Shown here: positions 35,239 to 44,571 of the stretch, piece after piece
How positions within the stretch are numbered: position 1 is the first letter of the stretch
Layout of the letters: each line of letters starts with the position of its first letter
Source: CAXBGS01 sp963975425
GTDB lineage: Bacteria; Planctomycetota; Planctomycetia; Pirellulales; Pirellulaceae
Direction: 5' to 3'
DNA: 64,000 nt
Assembly: GCA_963975425.1 (NCBI GenBank)
Contig: CAXBGS010000016.1
Coordinates: forward strand, 62,001-126,000
Program-made: the position numbers and the translations under genes
The notes under the pieces: model-generated
Database searches by the model: none
Told to the model about the DNA's origin: nothing
What the model saw: the letters and a program-made list of their open reading frames with translations, nothing else

Positions 35239-36774
35239 TCAATGGATTTCGGGTTGCAGTGTCAGTGGATTTCCGTCGATCGCAGGGTACTGCGCACCGG
35301 CGTCGCTTAGCATTTGATCCATGGCTTGGATCATCTCCTGCCGCAACGCTGGTTCGATGTCAGCCAGGTTCGTCGTTTCAGTCGGGTCGGCCACCAAATC
35401 AAAGAGCTCGAAACGAGGGAAGAGATCTTTGTCCGATTTATCGACAGGGTAGTGATAAACCAACTTGTGGTTGCCTTTTCGCATTGCGGTGAAATAAGAA
35501 CTTCGATGTTCATGCGGAAAATGCATCAAGAACTCGCGGTCTGGCGGAAGTGGTTGTCCGCTGAGCGACGGAAGCAAGCTGATTCCGTCGACCTTGTGAG
35601 CGTGAGGTGGCGTCGTACCGGTGACGTCAAGGATCGTTGCATAGACATCACAAATATGCCCGAACCCTTCGGACACATGACGGCGAGGCAGCACGGGGTG
35701 CTCGGTCTGAAAACGATTCTGCGGATCATTCTTTGCCCACGCCGCAATCATGGGAACCCTCATGCCGCCTTCGTAATGGGTGCCCTTTTTTCCTCGTAGG
35801 GGAGCCGCACAAGCGACCGCGTGTGTTTCGCCGATGGGCGCGTCGGTTCCATTGTCGCCGAGAAAGATGACGAAGGTGTTTTCCGCAACACCGATGGATT
35901 CCAGATGATCCAACAAGTCGCCAAGCGACTTGTCCATCCCTTCGATCAATGACGCGAACGCAGCCAGTTTTGCGCTATTGCCTTCTTGATAGTTCGCAAC
36001 GAACCTTTCGTCCGCTTCAAAAGGCGAGTGGACGGCGTAGTGTGACATATAAGCGAAAAACGGTTTCTGCATCTCCACGGCATTCGAGATTGCCGCCTTC
36101 ATTTCGATCGTGCATGCCTCGGTCAAATGTGTGTTGGTGCCGTGATATTTCTCCAACCCAGGAACCGCTCTTTTTTGGCGATTCTTGATGCCGTTGCCAT
36201 AGTTTTTCATGCCGAGATAGCTTCCAGGTTGGCCGTAGGCACAGCCGGCGATGTTGACATCGAACCCAATGTTACGCGGGTCCTCAGCCCATGCGCCGAC
36301 CGGTCCGAAATGCGCTTTTCCAGAGTGGATTGTTCGATAGCCAGCGGCTCTCAGCTGTGCCGGCAGCGTGATCTCGCCGCTTACAAACCCGTCCCACTTC
36401 CATTCTTCCGGACCGAGTTTGCCAGTGTTCTTGCGATCGGGTGAGATGAACTGGGTGGTGTGGTGACGAGCGGAAAACTGACCATTCATCAAAGACGTTC
36501 GAGTCGGCGAGCAAACGCTGTTGGCATAAAACTGCGAGTAACGCGTCCCCATGCGTGCCAACCGCTGCATGTTCGGAGTCCGATAAAAACTGTTCAGCGG
36601 ATATCGCTTCGTTGTGCCTGTCTCGTCCACCAAGAACGGCACCGACGTATCCATCAATCCCATATCGTCGACAAGAAACAGCAAGACGTTCGGTTTTGCC
36701 CCGAATTGTTCCGATGCAAAAGCCGTAACCGTCGACAGCGTCAACAGAGGGATCAGCAGTAAGTTTGTTTTCAT
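35239..36774 (-). CDS. Sulfatase (S1 family), CSPTR type
   Basis: 511 residues from ATG 36774, with a clean signal peptide (MKTNLLLIPLLTLSTVTAFA). The metal site begins LFLVDDMGLMDTS. The modification motif is C88-SPTR, with Thr in place of the canonical Ser of CxPSR. Later motifs include SGKAHFG (in place of the common GKWHLG), VIFLGDNGTD and EGGMRVPMIAAW. Upstream partner of the 33518 sulfatase. The C-terminus (LFDLVADPTETTNLADI) has the normal sulfatase ending. Confidence 0.9.
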   Translation of the reverse strand: MKTNLLLIPLLTLSTVTAFASEQFGAKPNVLLFLVDDMGLMDTSVPFLVDETGTTKRYPLNSFYRTPNMQRLARMGTRYSQFYANSVCSPTRTSLMNGQFSARHHTTQFISPDRKNTGKLGPEEWKWDGFVSGEITLPAQLRAAGYRTIHSGKAHFGPVGAWAEDPRNIGFDVNIAGCAYGQPGSYLGMKNYGNGIKNRQKRAVPGLEKYHGTNTHLTEACTIEMKAAISNAVEMQKPFFAYMSHYAVHSPFEADERFVANYQEGNSAKLAAFASLIEGMDKSLGDLLDHLESIGVAENTFVIFLGDNGTDAPIGETHAVACAAPLRGKKGTHYEGGMRVPMIAAWAKNDPQNRFQTEHPVLPRRHVSEGFGHICDVYATILDVTGTTPPHAHKVDGISLLPSLSGQPLPPDREFLMHFPHEHRSSYFTAMRKGNHKLVYHYPVDKSDKDLFPRFELFDLVADPTETTNLADIEPALRQEMIQAMDQMLSDAGAQYPAIDGNPLTLQPEIH

Positions 36775-36915
36775 TGGAACGTTGTTAAATGAGTGAGATT
36801 GATTCACAAAGGAGTTCCGCTCGGGCTGGGCCGACGGGGACTGGTTGACGCCTGCGCGAAGACGCATGATCTAAGACGCACCCGCCGCGGGTAATTCATC
36901 GAACACCCAACGGCA

Positions 36916-36951
36916 TCTCGCCCAGTATCTCGCACGGTATCTCGCACGATG
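36916..36951. repeat. 12-bp tandem repeat, three copies
   Basis: TCTCGCCCAGTA, TCTCGCACGGTA and TCTCGCACGATG lie head to tail in the 252-bp gap upstream of the sulfatase pair. Confidence 0.7.
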
Positions 36952-37026
36952 CCGATGCACGCAAGGTTGGCCTGACGATTGACAGTTGCAAGGGCAACGC
37001 CGTGACCTTGTCTCGTGACGAATTGA

Positions 37027-38064
37027 TCAATCCTTAATCACGGGCGCCAGGTAAATATCTTTGTATTTGACGGTCGTGTGGTCACCCTGCAGATAAATAG
37101 GCCCGGGTGCGGCCGCATTGGTGTAAATCGCTCCGGACGTGGGCGCATCAATCGGTTGGTTGTCGATGACCTTAACTCCGTTAAGCACGACGGTCACGTG
37201 CCGATCCACCAACGTCAAATCATACGTCTGCCACTGTCCGCCGGGATTACCTGCGTTGGTTGTGGGCGCGATAGCGCCAAAGATAGCGCCCACTCCCTGA
37301 ATCCCTTGCATTCGGCTGTCCCGATCGACGACTTGTGCCTCGTACATGCCGCGCAAATAGATGCCGCTGTTGCGGGCTTCTTCAACTAGAAATTCGATGT
37401 GCAGCCAGAAGTCTTCAAATTCGGCTTCCGTGCGTAGGTTGGCGTAGGAACCCGTGGGGCTGAAATCGGTCTTTGTGGTGGTGTTCACCAACATTCCATC
37501 GATCACGCTCCAGCCGTTTGTCTTGTCCGACTCGTAGGTTCGCCACCCGCTCATGTCTTTGCCGTTGAACAGCAGAATCGGCAGGCCGAAACGCACCTTA
37601 TCGAGATCGGGTGCAGATTTAGGCATTGGCGGAACCGCGGTTCCCGTGAACGTGTCTCGTTCGACCGATCCATCGGCAAGTTTACGTTCCAGAACTCCCT
37701 CAAGCTTGCCATCCTTGAGACCGACATCCACGTGAGTAACAGAGGCTTGTGCCAAGTTCTTTTTTTTGTTCTTTCGCTTGATCTCAAACTTCAATCGTCC
37801 GTCCACTAGCTGCGCTTTGTACGGCCCGGTCGGCCCGATGTACAAGCGCACGTGGACCGACGGTTCACCATCCTCCGCCACCACTCGCATCCAAGCTGGT
37901 AAACCGGAATCGAGATCGAGAGACCAATCCCCAACCCATCCGGAGGGCAATCCGGACGGCGATTCTTCCGCTTGAACCGAAGGAGAAGTTGAGACAAGCA
38001 TGCACAAAATCAGGCTTGTGCTAAACAAGTAGCTCGAGGCGACAGATATAAAATTTCCGTTCAT
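37027..38064 (-). CDS. DUF1080 protein with N-terminal extra domain
   Basis: 345 residues from ATG 38064, giving a signal peptide (SYLFSTSLILCMLVSTSPSVQA). Residues about 35-150 form a beta-rich domain (WVGDWSLDLDSGLPAWMRVV, HVRLYIGPTGPYKAQLV) often seen before DUF1080 in planctomycetes. DUF1080 proper follows: LFNGKDMSGWRT, WSVIDGMLVN, DFWLHIEFLVEEARNSGIYL, YEAQVVDRDSRM, PIYLQGDHTTVKYKDIYLAP. Likely a periplasmic 3-keto-glycoside hydrolase or glycan binder, beside a TIM-barrel isomerase. Confidence 0.85.
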   Translation of the reverse strand: MNGNFISVASSYLFSTSLILCMLVSTSPSVQAEESPSGLPSGWVGDWSLDLDSGLPAWMRVVAEDGEPSVHVRLYIGPTGPYKAQLVDGRLKFEIKRKNKKKNLAQASVTHVDVGLKDGKLEGVLERKLADGSVERDTFTGTAVPPMPKSAPDLDKVRFGLPILLFNGKDMSGWRTYESDKTNGWSVIDGMLVNTTTKTDFSPTGSYANLRTEAEFEDFWLHIEFLVEEARNSGIYLRGMYEAQVVDRDSRMQGIQGVGAIFGAIAPTTNAGNPGGQWQTYDLTLVDRHVTVVLNGVKVIDNQPIDAPTSGAIYTNAAAPGPIYLQGDHTTVKYKDIYLAPVIKD

Positions 38065-38188
38065 GGATTCGGTCTTTCGATGATGTTGTTCGCGATAAAA
38101 ATGCTGTAAAGGTGGTGCAGGTACCGTCACTCAGTTGGCGGCTGTTTTCTTCTCGCCCGGGACACGGTTCTTTGAGTGCGATGGAACG

Positions 38189-39145
38189 TCACGGCGTCGT
38201 TCGAATCTTGCGCGACGCGTTAAAGAGGTTACGAGCGTATGCCGCATTCCGTTGCGTCGCTTCCGTTCGAGCCATCCCCTTGGGTGTCGAGCCTTCGATG
38301 ATCAACCAACCGGAATAGTCGATCGAATGAAGCAATCTCTTTAATCGTTCGAAGTCAATGTTTCCATTGCCCAGCAAGTCGCCGTCCTGCTTGAGATGTA
38401 TTTGGCAAATATTTTCGGTTCCCAGACTTTCAATCTCACGATAGATGTCGTATCCCATGCGTGCGGAATTTGCGGTGTCATAATATACCTTCACCGCAGG
38501 CGAACCGACTCTTTCGATGATCTGTCGGTGACCGGCTTCATCCAGCAAGGTTTCCAACCCCAGAATAAAACCGTGTTGCTCGGCGAGCGGCGCAAGTCGT
38601 TTCAATTTCTCGATGACAGCTGCGATCAATTCCGGGTGGCCGTTGATGTCGGCTTTACCGAAGAATGCCAACAAAACGATTTCGGGGGCCACCTTTGCGG
38701 CCAAATCACGGTCCTGCAACTCAGCCGCTTCCGCTTTCAACTCGGCCATGGTTTCGATGCACTCGACGACGAGCCGTTCGGCTTCCTCCGTTGTCGCCAA
38801 GGGAACTTTGTTTAACAGACCGATGCCCAGCGAAGAAATTTCGACACCCGTTTCTTTTACGACGCTGCGGATCTTGTCACGGTTTTCACGAACCCTTAAG
38901 TCCAGGCCGTTGCCCTTGGCATCAAAGGAATACTGAACACCGCGCAGTCCATGCTGACTGGCGAACTGGAATGATTCAGTCGCCAGTGGCATTTTGATGG
39001 ACCAGTCGCAGGTTCCAATCCTGAACACCTTTCCGTCGGCCTGATCCGCAGCGCTGTGCGGCATCGACAAAATCGCCAGCGTCATCACGACGCCTGCCAC
39101 GATAGCGTTGCGACGATTCGCGGATACGGCGTTTGGGTTTCGCAT
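38189..39145 (-). CDS. Sugar phosphate isomerase/epimerase-like TIM barrel (AP_endonuc_2), exported
   Basis: 318 residues, ATG 39145. Signal sequence NAIVAGVVMTLAILSMPHSAA. Xylose-isomerase-like TIM barrel: SFQFASQHGLRGVQYSF, GVEISSLGIGLLN, GFILGLETLLDEAGH (metal Glu), VKVYYDTANSARMGYD (Asp), CQIHLKQDG (His) and WLIIEGSTPKG (Glu). Such enzymes pair with Gfo/Idh/MocA and DUF1080 proteins in the oxidative glycoside-cleavage route. Lies 124 bp upstream of DUF1080 on the same strand. Confidence 0.8.
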   Translation of the reverse strand: MRNPNAVSANRRNAIVAGVVMTLAILSMPHSAADQADGKVFRIGTCDWSIKMPLATESFQFASQHGLRGVQYSFDAKGNGLDLRVRENRDKIRSVVKETGVEISSLGIGLLNKVPLATTEEAERLVVECIETMAELKAEAAELQDRDLAAKVAPEIVLLAFFGKADINGHPELIAAVIEKLKRLAPLAEQHGFILGLETLLDEAGHRQIIERVGSPAVKVYYDTANSARMGYDIYREIESLGTENICQIHLKQDGDLLGNGNIDFERLKRLLHSIDYSGWLIIEGSTPKGMARTEATQRNAAYARNLFNASRKIRTTP

Positions 39146-39283
39146 GTTGGTGTACCTTCTTGAAGGTGACTGAGCTCAGCAATCGATCGACAACGCGTCA
39201 TCGATTCGTCTGCGTGGCGTTGGTGATTGGCGCTGTCGCGCCGTGAATGGCGTTCGCTTGATCCCCGAGTCTTGATCGAATTT

Positions 39284-40150
39284 CTAGTTCAACAAATAGC
39301 GATTGAACCAGCTCACGAATTGAACTTCATCCGCTTGTTTATTTTCCCAACCGTGCTTGGCGCCGGGTTTGATCACAAGTTCGACGGGCACACCTTTCGA
39401 TTCGGCGACCTTTTGAAAACTCTGTGATTGAAACAGCGGAACGATCGGATCGGCATCGCCGTGAATGATCGAGACTGGTGGCGTGTTTCCGCTGATGTGG
39501 TAGATCGAGGACATGAATCGCCCTAAGACCTGGCGCCCATCGGCGGTTTTCGATTCGTCTCCGAACGCAGGTTGCCATCGCGATTGCTTTCCAACGCCAA
39601 CACAATCATCACCAGGGCCGCTCCAGTTCAAATAGTCGGTGGGGGGATAAAAAACACACGCGGCTTGAACCGCACTGCTAGCGCGATCGACGGGGTCTTT
39701 CGCTTTCGGATCGCCGGGGCCCCCTTTGGTCGCCAAGACCAGACTTAGATGACCGCCAGCGCTGCTGCCCGTCACTCCGATTCGATCCGGATCAATTTTC
39801 CACCGATCCGCATTCATGCGGATGAACCTGACCGCGCGATGCATAAAGCCGATGATGTCACGGACTTGGTAACGTGGCTGGGAACCATGCAACACGGCAA
39901 AGACGGTGTACCCATGATCGGTGTAGGGACGGCCGTAGTCGTCCGTCACTTTTTCGTGCTTTGATTTCCAGCCACCACTGACAATCTTGATGATGCCGAT
40001 GCCGTTGGATTTCGCAGGCACAAAAACATCCATCGTCAACGCGACGCCTTCGGTGCGATGATAAATGATGTCACGTTGGCGTTCGACTTGGGCCGACGCG
40101 AGATTTGGCGACAGCAACAAAACGGTCAACAGGAAAATCAGCTTGTTCAT
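39284..40150 (-). CDS. Exported alpha/beta-hydrolase (esterase/lipase family)
   Basis: 288 residues from ATG 40150, signal peptide MNKLIFLLTVLLLSPNLASA. Nucleophile elbow VTGSSAGGHLSL (G-x-S-x-G), acid in IIHGDADPIVPL, His in KPGAKHGWENKQ; the oxyanion region reads KIVSGGWKSKH. Similar planctomycete proteins are called endo-1,4-beta-xylanase-like or acetylxylan esterases; substrate unknown. Co-oriented with the TIM-barrel, DUF1080 and sulfatase genes, consistent with removing acyl groups from a sulfated glycan. Confidence 0.8.
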   Translation of the reverse strand: MNKLIFLLTVLLLSPNLASAQVERQRDIIYHRTEGVALTMDVFVPAKSNGIGIIKIVSGGWKSKHEKVTDDYGRPYTDHGYTVFAVLHGSQPRYQVRDIIGFMHRAVRFIRMNADRWKIDPDRIGVTGSSAGGHLSLVLATKGGPGDPKAKDPVDRASSAVQAACVFYPPTDYLNWSGPGDDCVGVGKQSRWQPAFGDESKTADGRQVLGRFMSSIYHISGNTPPVSIIHGDADPIVPLFQSQSFQKVAESKGVPVELVIKPGAKHGWENKQADEVQFVSWFNRYLLN

Positions 40151-40672
40151 TGATGATGACTTCTTGAGGTCGATATTAAGAGCAGCAGTAGAAAAACGCA
40201 CGACGTCGAGCGCCATGTGAGCGAATCATTGAAAGTGCGATAGGACCAAGACGAAGATCGATTCCGCCACCGAAAAACGCAAATCGCAAGCATCGACGCC
40301 CGAACAAAAACCAAGCCCGAATGCGGAGGTACCTTTCGATCAGAAATCCATGACATGGCGATGCCGTGGCAAGATCGACAGCACCTGACGAACACACAGG
40401 ACGGATCGCTGATTCTAACGTCTTTGGAATCCAACGTCTGTGGTCCGCCGCTCTGATTGCAATCTCGGCGTCAGGCTTGTATCAGGGAAATGCTTACGAA
40501 GTCGTTTCTTGCGGCGGCAATCGGTCACCGGCGAGGTTCTGTTTGGAATTGCCCATGCTATTTGAAATCGACCGGGACGCTATTATCAAAACCACCTCGA
40601 GAGCACGCCGTGGTGGCCTATTAACTCGCCCGCCCCCTGCTCGTTCGCCAACCTTCCGCAACAAGGACTCTT
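40151..40672. other. Gene-free region between divergent esterase and EamA genes
   Basis: 522 bp. Several short open frames exist, but none shows recognisable protein or a good start. Must hold both divergent promoters; no clear repeat or hairpin seen. Confidence 0.5.
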
Positions 40673-41617
40673 ATGTCGCCTGCGTCTCGTCATCATCTGT
40701 GGGCCGACGGGTTGCTATTGGCAACAGCGATGATGTGGGGCACGAATATACTTGTGTTCAAGCATGCAATCGTGGCGATCGATCCGCTGGTATTCAACTT
40801 TTTCAGATTGGTCCCGGCCACGCTGACGCTGGGTCTGCTTTGGTGGGGGCAAAGATACCGCTGGCCTGCGAGGCCTGAAACAACGACATCTCAACCGCCC
40901 TGGATTCGACTGTGTTGTTTTGCGCTCCTAAACGGACTGATCTATCAGTACGTGTTTGCCCGTGGTTTGGCGTTGACGACGGCTTCAACGGCCGCATTGA
41001 TCCTGGCCTCAATGCCGATGTGGACAGCAATCCTGTCGATGTGCTTTCTGAGCGAACGGCTGCGAACGATCAGTTGGATTGGATTGACAATCACTTTTGT
41101 CGGCACGTCGATCGTTGTCATCAGTGGCAACGGTCAAATCAGCTTCGGCATGGACCGCATGACAGGAAACTTATTGATGCTGGGGTCTGCATTGGTGTGG
41201 GCTGCCGGAACTGTGCTGAGCAAATCGATTCTCGACACCATCACACCGCTGTCGCTTGCGTTCTTTAGTGCGCTGGTGACGTTGCCGGCTCACGCAATCA
41301 TTGCATGGCCTCGGTTTTGGACCGATATCGGACTGCTCTTAGAGCCAACACTCTTGGCTGCGACGATCTATGCCGGTGCGTTCTCTAGCGGAATTGCCTT
41401 TGTGACGTGGCATGCGGGCGTTCGCATTCTTGGTGGATCTCATGCCGCGGTGTATCAGAACCTGGTAACGCTGATTGCCGTACTGGGGGGATGGCTTTTA
41501 CTCAGCGAACCAGCAACCTCATCGCAGTTACTGGGCGGTTGCCTGGTCATCGGCGGTTTGATTGCGATGCGACGAGGACGACACCCGGTAAAAATAGCCG
41601 CTAGCGCCAAACCATAA
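40673..41617 (+). CDS. EamA/DMT-family permease
   Basis: 314 residues, ATG 40673. Ten hydrophobic segments in two EamA halves: LLLATAMMWGTNILVFKHAI, LALTTASTAALILASMPMWT, FLSERLRTISWIGLTITFVG, then ALVWAAGTVLSKSIL and HAAVYQNLVTLIAVLGGWLL, LLGGCLVIGGLIAM. Inner-membrane metabolite exporter or importer of unknown substrate. Stands alone; the next gene starts 34 bp downstream on the same strand and may share its message. Confidence 0.85.
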   Translation: MSPASRHHLWADGLLLATAMMWGTNILVFKHAIVAIDPLVFNFFRLVPATLTLGLLWWGQRYRWPARPETTTSQPPWIRLCCFALLNGLIYQYVFARGLALTTASTAALILASMPMWTAILSMCFLSERLRTISWIGLTITFVGTSIVVISGNGQISFGMDRMTGNLLMLGSALVWAAGTVLSKSILDTITPLSLAFFSALVTLPAHAIIAWPRFWTDIGLLLEPTLLAATIYAGAFSSGIAFVTWHAGVRILGGSHAAVYQNLVTLIAVLGGWLLLSEPATSSQLLGGCLVIGGLIAMRRGRHPVKIAASAKP

Positions 41618-41651
41618 TTCCGAACATCACGAACTTGCTAGACTCAGCACC

Positions 41652-41945
41652 ATGTCATCACCTCAGCGCATTGTTCCTGGCTTAACCGTCAGCCACTCCG
41701 GCCAAGCGACGATCGATCCATCGATTCGCGACACGTTGTTTGATCTCGCCCTCGCACTGGAAGGGCCCACTCAGTTGCCTGTCGATATCGAACACGTCGT
41801 CGCCGCGATGGTTCTGGCTAGCCGTCACGGCGAACTGGATGCCGACACCCCGATCGATTCCAGCGACACTGTGCTCGCAGCACAACTGGTGCCGCATATC
41901 CGAACCGTGTTCAAGATGTTTGGCGGGATCGTTGGCGAGGACTAG
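41652..41945 (+). CDS. Hypothetical protein (97 aa)
   Basis: ATG 41652. Soluble and acidic: IDPSIRDTLFDLALALEGPT, DIEHVVAAMVLASRHGELDA, VLAAQLVPHIRTVFKMFGGI. No motif recognised. Accepted as a gene because it has good codon-like composition throughout and no competing frame, and because it sits 34 bp after the EamA gene. Confidence 0.6.
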   Translation: MSSPQRIVPGLTVSHSGQATIDPSIRDTLFDLALALEGPTQLPVDIEHVVAAMVLASRHGELDADTPIDSSDTVLAAQLVPHIRTVFKMFGGIVGED

Positions 41946-42235
41946 CATCCCCGGCGGCGTAAGCGGCAGTCGTTCGACTTTTCTGCTCCAGGCCTGCACG
42001 ACTGATCGTGTCGTTTGCCCATCAGCACAACCGCACAATTCCGCGGGTCATCTGCGGCTCACAGGCGATTTCCCTTGCGCTCTTGTGCCGGCAGATCCGG
42101 CGAGACCGTGTTTTTTGCACGTAGCGGGGTTTGCGAGAACGGCTTCGCGCGCGACGATAGAGTGAACAAGACCGGTGACGAGCGTTGCCGGATCAGTACG
42201 CACACCGCAACCACTTCTACCCCACAGAGTCCATC

Positions 42236-42517
42236 ATGGCCACCGCAATCGCACGACATATCCTGGTTGAGACCGAAGAAGCCTGTCAGGATCTGAAAGA
42301 GAAAATCGAGGGCGGAATGGACTTCGGCGCGGTCGCAGCCGAATTCTCATCGTGCCCGTCAGGCAAGTCTGGCGGCGCACTGGGGACATTCAGCCCAGGG
42401 CAAATGGTCAAAGAATTTGATGAAGTGGTGTTCAGCCAAGATTTGAACAAGGTCCACGGCCCCGTCAAAACTCAGTTCGGTTACCACTTGATCGAGATCA
42501 CAAACCGCGAAGAGTAA
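42236..42517 (+). CDS. Parvulin-type peptidyl-prolyl cis-trans isomerase
   Basis: 93 residues from ATG 42236; the longer frame to 42185 reads as non-coding. Complete stand-alone rotamase domain: ARHILVETEEACQDLKEKIE, FGAVAAEFSSCPSGKSGGAL, GTFSPGQMVKEFDEVVF, GPVKTQFGYHLIEI. Size and lack of a signal match the cytosolic PpiC (Par10) group, which speeds prolyl isomerisation. Confidence 0.9.
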   Translation: MATAIARHILVETEEACQDLKEKIEGGMDFGAVAAEFSSCPSGKSGGALGTFSPGQMVKEFDEVVFSQDLNKVHGPVKTQFGYHLIEITNREE

Positions 42518-42913
42518 GATGGAAAGTCGCGCCGGTTGCCACCAGTGAAGCGCCGTGGCATCCCAAACGGTCTCGAGGCGCACAGCGTCTTAAGCAGTAC
42601 AGCGTGTTGAAACGCACCGGCTAGATTTGACCGCCGGTGCGGGTTCCATCGGCGCAGCGATCCCGCGGATGGACACGACGCAGCGATCCCGCGGATGGAC
42701 ACGACGCAGCGACCACGAATCACGGGCATACGATTGCTCTTACCGTCATATTCCGCCTCGCCCGCAAGGGGCGGGCAGAGGAGGGCGGACTATCATCGAA
42801 GACTGATCATCCGTCTGATATTTACCGGCATACTTGATTGCCCGCGCCCTGATCATGTTCGATTGGGGCCCACAAAGCAGCCAACTAGCCAATCGATAAA
42901 TCGGAATTGATTG
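42518..42913. other. Gene-free spacer with tandem repeat
   Basis: 396 bp between the parvulin and TMEM43-like genes, containing the 26-bp duplication at 42654. No coding frame was supported. Confidence 0.5.
42654..42714. repeat. 26-bp tandem repeat, 2.3 copies
   Basis: GCAGCGATCCCGCGGATGGA plus CACGAC occurs at 42654-42679 and 42680-42705 without change, followed by the first eight bases of a third copy. Confidence 0.9.
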
Positions 42914-44074
42914 ATGTCGCGCAAACGTACCAACCCATTTGTTGCCGCACTGATCGGCATTTTTTTAATCCCCGCTTCGGTCTGCTTGCACGCCTGGAAC
43001 GAGTACCGGACGATCCATCGAACGCGCGGGCTTCAGGAAGCGGCGGAAATTGTTCAGTCGATTCCGGATCCCGAGCGAGTCGAATCGAAATGGGACGGAA
43101 CGCTGGTTCACTTGACCGGCACGGCGGCGACCGACGAGACACTGCGTGATCCAATCTTTGGCGTTGAAGCAAATGGGATCAAGCTTCATCGCAACATCGA
43201 GATGTATCAGTGGGATGAAGATTCCGATACCGATGATGGTCGTACGTCGTACAGCTATCGTAAAGTATGGCGTGAAGGACGAATCGACAGCAGCCAATTC
43301 GAGCATTCCGGACACGAAAATCCGCAACTGCACTTCGATCAGTGGCAGCAGACGGCCGGTACCGTCATGGTCGGCAAGTATCGAATCAGTGATGCATTGA
43401 TTCAACAAAAGAACGATGACCAGTCGGTCCGCATTGACGTTGAAGCCATCAAACAAAACATCGATGAATCGGACGCCGCGAAATTGTCGGCCTATGAAAC
43501 CGGCTTGTACTATTCACAATCGGGCCAAAGTGCGTCGGACCCAAGCATCGGCGATCTTAAAATCCGCTTCTCGCTGGTTCCCAACGGCCCAGTCAGCTTG
43601 ATGGCAGGATTGAGCGGTAACACTTTCAACGCGTTTCACACCAGCAACGGCGAACCGATCGAGCGACTGTATCCCGGTACGCTGTCGGCACAGCAAGTCA
43701 TCGAAAAGCTGAAATTTGAGAACACTTTGATGGCTTGGGGACTACGGGCACTCGGCCTGATTCTGTGTCTGGTCGGAACGATGATGATTTTCTCGCCGGC
43801 GCAAGCGTTATTCCGCTGGGTCCCGCTGGTTGGGGACATCGCCGGCGGGATGATTTTTTTGGTTTCCGTGCTCTTTGCGATCTGCTTATCGCTAACAACC
43901 ATCTCGATTTCTTGGATCGCGGTTCGCCCGCTGCTCGCGATTTCACTTCTGTTCGTCGCGGGTGCAGCGGCCTATTGGATCATCCGAACTCGCCGTGGCG
44001 TGCAGACGTCTCACCCAGTACCCAGCAATGATGACGAACCGATCATGCTGACGGACGACATGATGGTCTCGTAG
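42914..44074 (+). CDS. TMEM43-family membrane protein
   Basis: 386 residues from ATG 42914 (preceded by an in-frame TTG). One N-terminal membrane segment (PFVAALIGIFLIPASVCLHA), a large extracytoplasmic domain with family text (WNEYRTI, LVHLTGTAATDETLRDPIFG, IKLHRNIEMYQWDE, YSYRKVWREGRIDSSQFEH, NPQL), then four hydrophobic segments after about residue 270 (GLRALGLILCLVGTMMIF and following). Bacterial homologues of the eukaryotic nuclear-envelope protein TMEM43/LUMA are known but their function is not. Confidence 0.85.
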   Translation: MSRKRTNPFVAALIGIFLIPASVCLHAWNEYRTIHRTRGLQEAAEIVQSIPDPERVESKWDGTLVHLTGTAATDETLRDPIFGVEANGIKLHRNIEMYQWDEDSDTDDGRTSYSYRKVWREGRIDSSQFEHSGHENPQLHFDQWQQTAGTVMVGKYRISDALIQQKNDDQSVRIDVEAIKQNIDESDAAKLSAYETGLYYSQSGQSASDPSIGDLKIRFSLVPNGPVSLMAGLSGNTFNAFHTSNGEPIERLYPGTLSAQQVIEKLKFENTLMAWGLRALGLILCLVGTMMIFSPAQALFRWVPLVGDIAGGMIFLVSVLFAICLSLTTISISWIAVRPLLAISLLFVAGAAAYWIIRTRRGVQTSHPVPSNDDEPIMLTDDMMVS

Positions 44075-44571
44075 AACGATCTGCTGTTCAAGCGTGACGA
44101 ATTATCGTACGCATGACCTGCACGCGGTGGACGGGGACCTCATCTCTTGCCAACGCGTGTATAGCACTTGTTTGTACTTTTGTGCTGGGTGGACCCATTG
44201 GCCGAACGCCTGGAGGGGTCTCGTTATCCTTGATAACGAGACACAAACTGCGAGCCGCTAATATCGCGTGGGCGCAAACGGACTGGGACCGGATAGGGTC
44301 AACCGGCCCGCTCGTTTTGCAGTGCGCAGTGAAGCAAAATGGCGAGCGCACGGCCGCGTACTTGGCAAGCCACGCAAACGATCGCGCCGACGAAAAGTGA
44401 TTGTGCGAACACAACACGTTGCTTCTTTTCATTTCTTCTTTTCATTGCGACATTTCTGCCACACGTCCACGGCCTCTCGCGAACACCTATACTTTCGCTG
44501 CGTCGCGCGACATTTTGGTCGCCGACGGTCGCAAGTTTCCTGCTGCTATCCATCCACCGTGAAGAAACATC
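44075..44571. other. Gene-free region with a perfect palindrome
   Basis: 497 bp before the nucleotide kinase gene. A 95-codon plus-strand frame (44113) lacks protein character. CTCGTTATC CTT GATAACGAG at 44220-44240 is a perfect 9-bp inverted repeat without a T-run, so an operator or small hairpin rather than a terminator. Confidence 0.5.

Noticed and set aside
33518..40150. Merging the sulfatase/DUF1080/esterase cluster with the ROK-controlled locus as one operon
   Set aside because: It is on the opposite strand, converges on the SsuD-like gene and has no copy of the operator-like site; only the theme is shared.
44113..44400. 95-codon plus-strand frame before the nucleotide kinase
   Set aside because: No family resemblance and no ribosome site; treated as intergenic.
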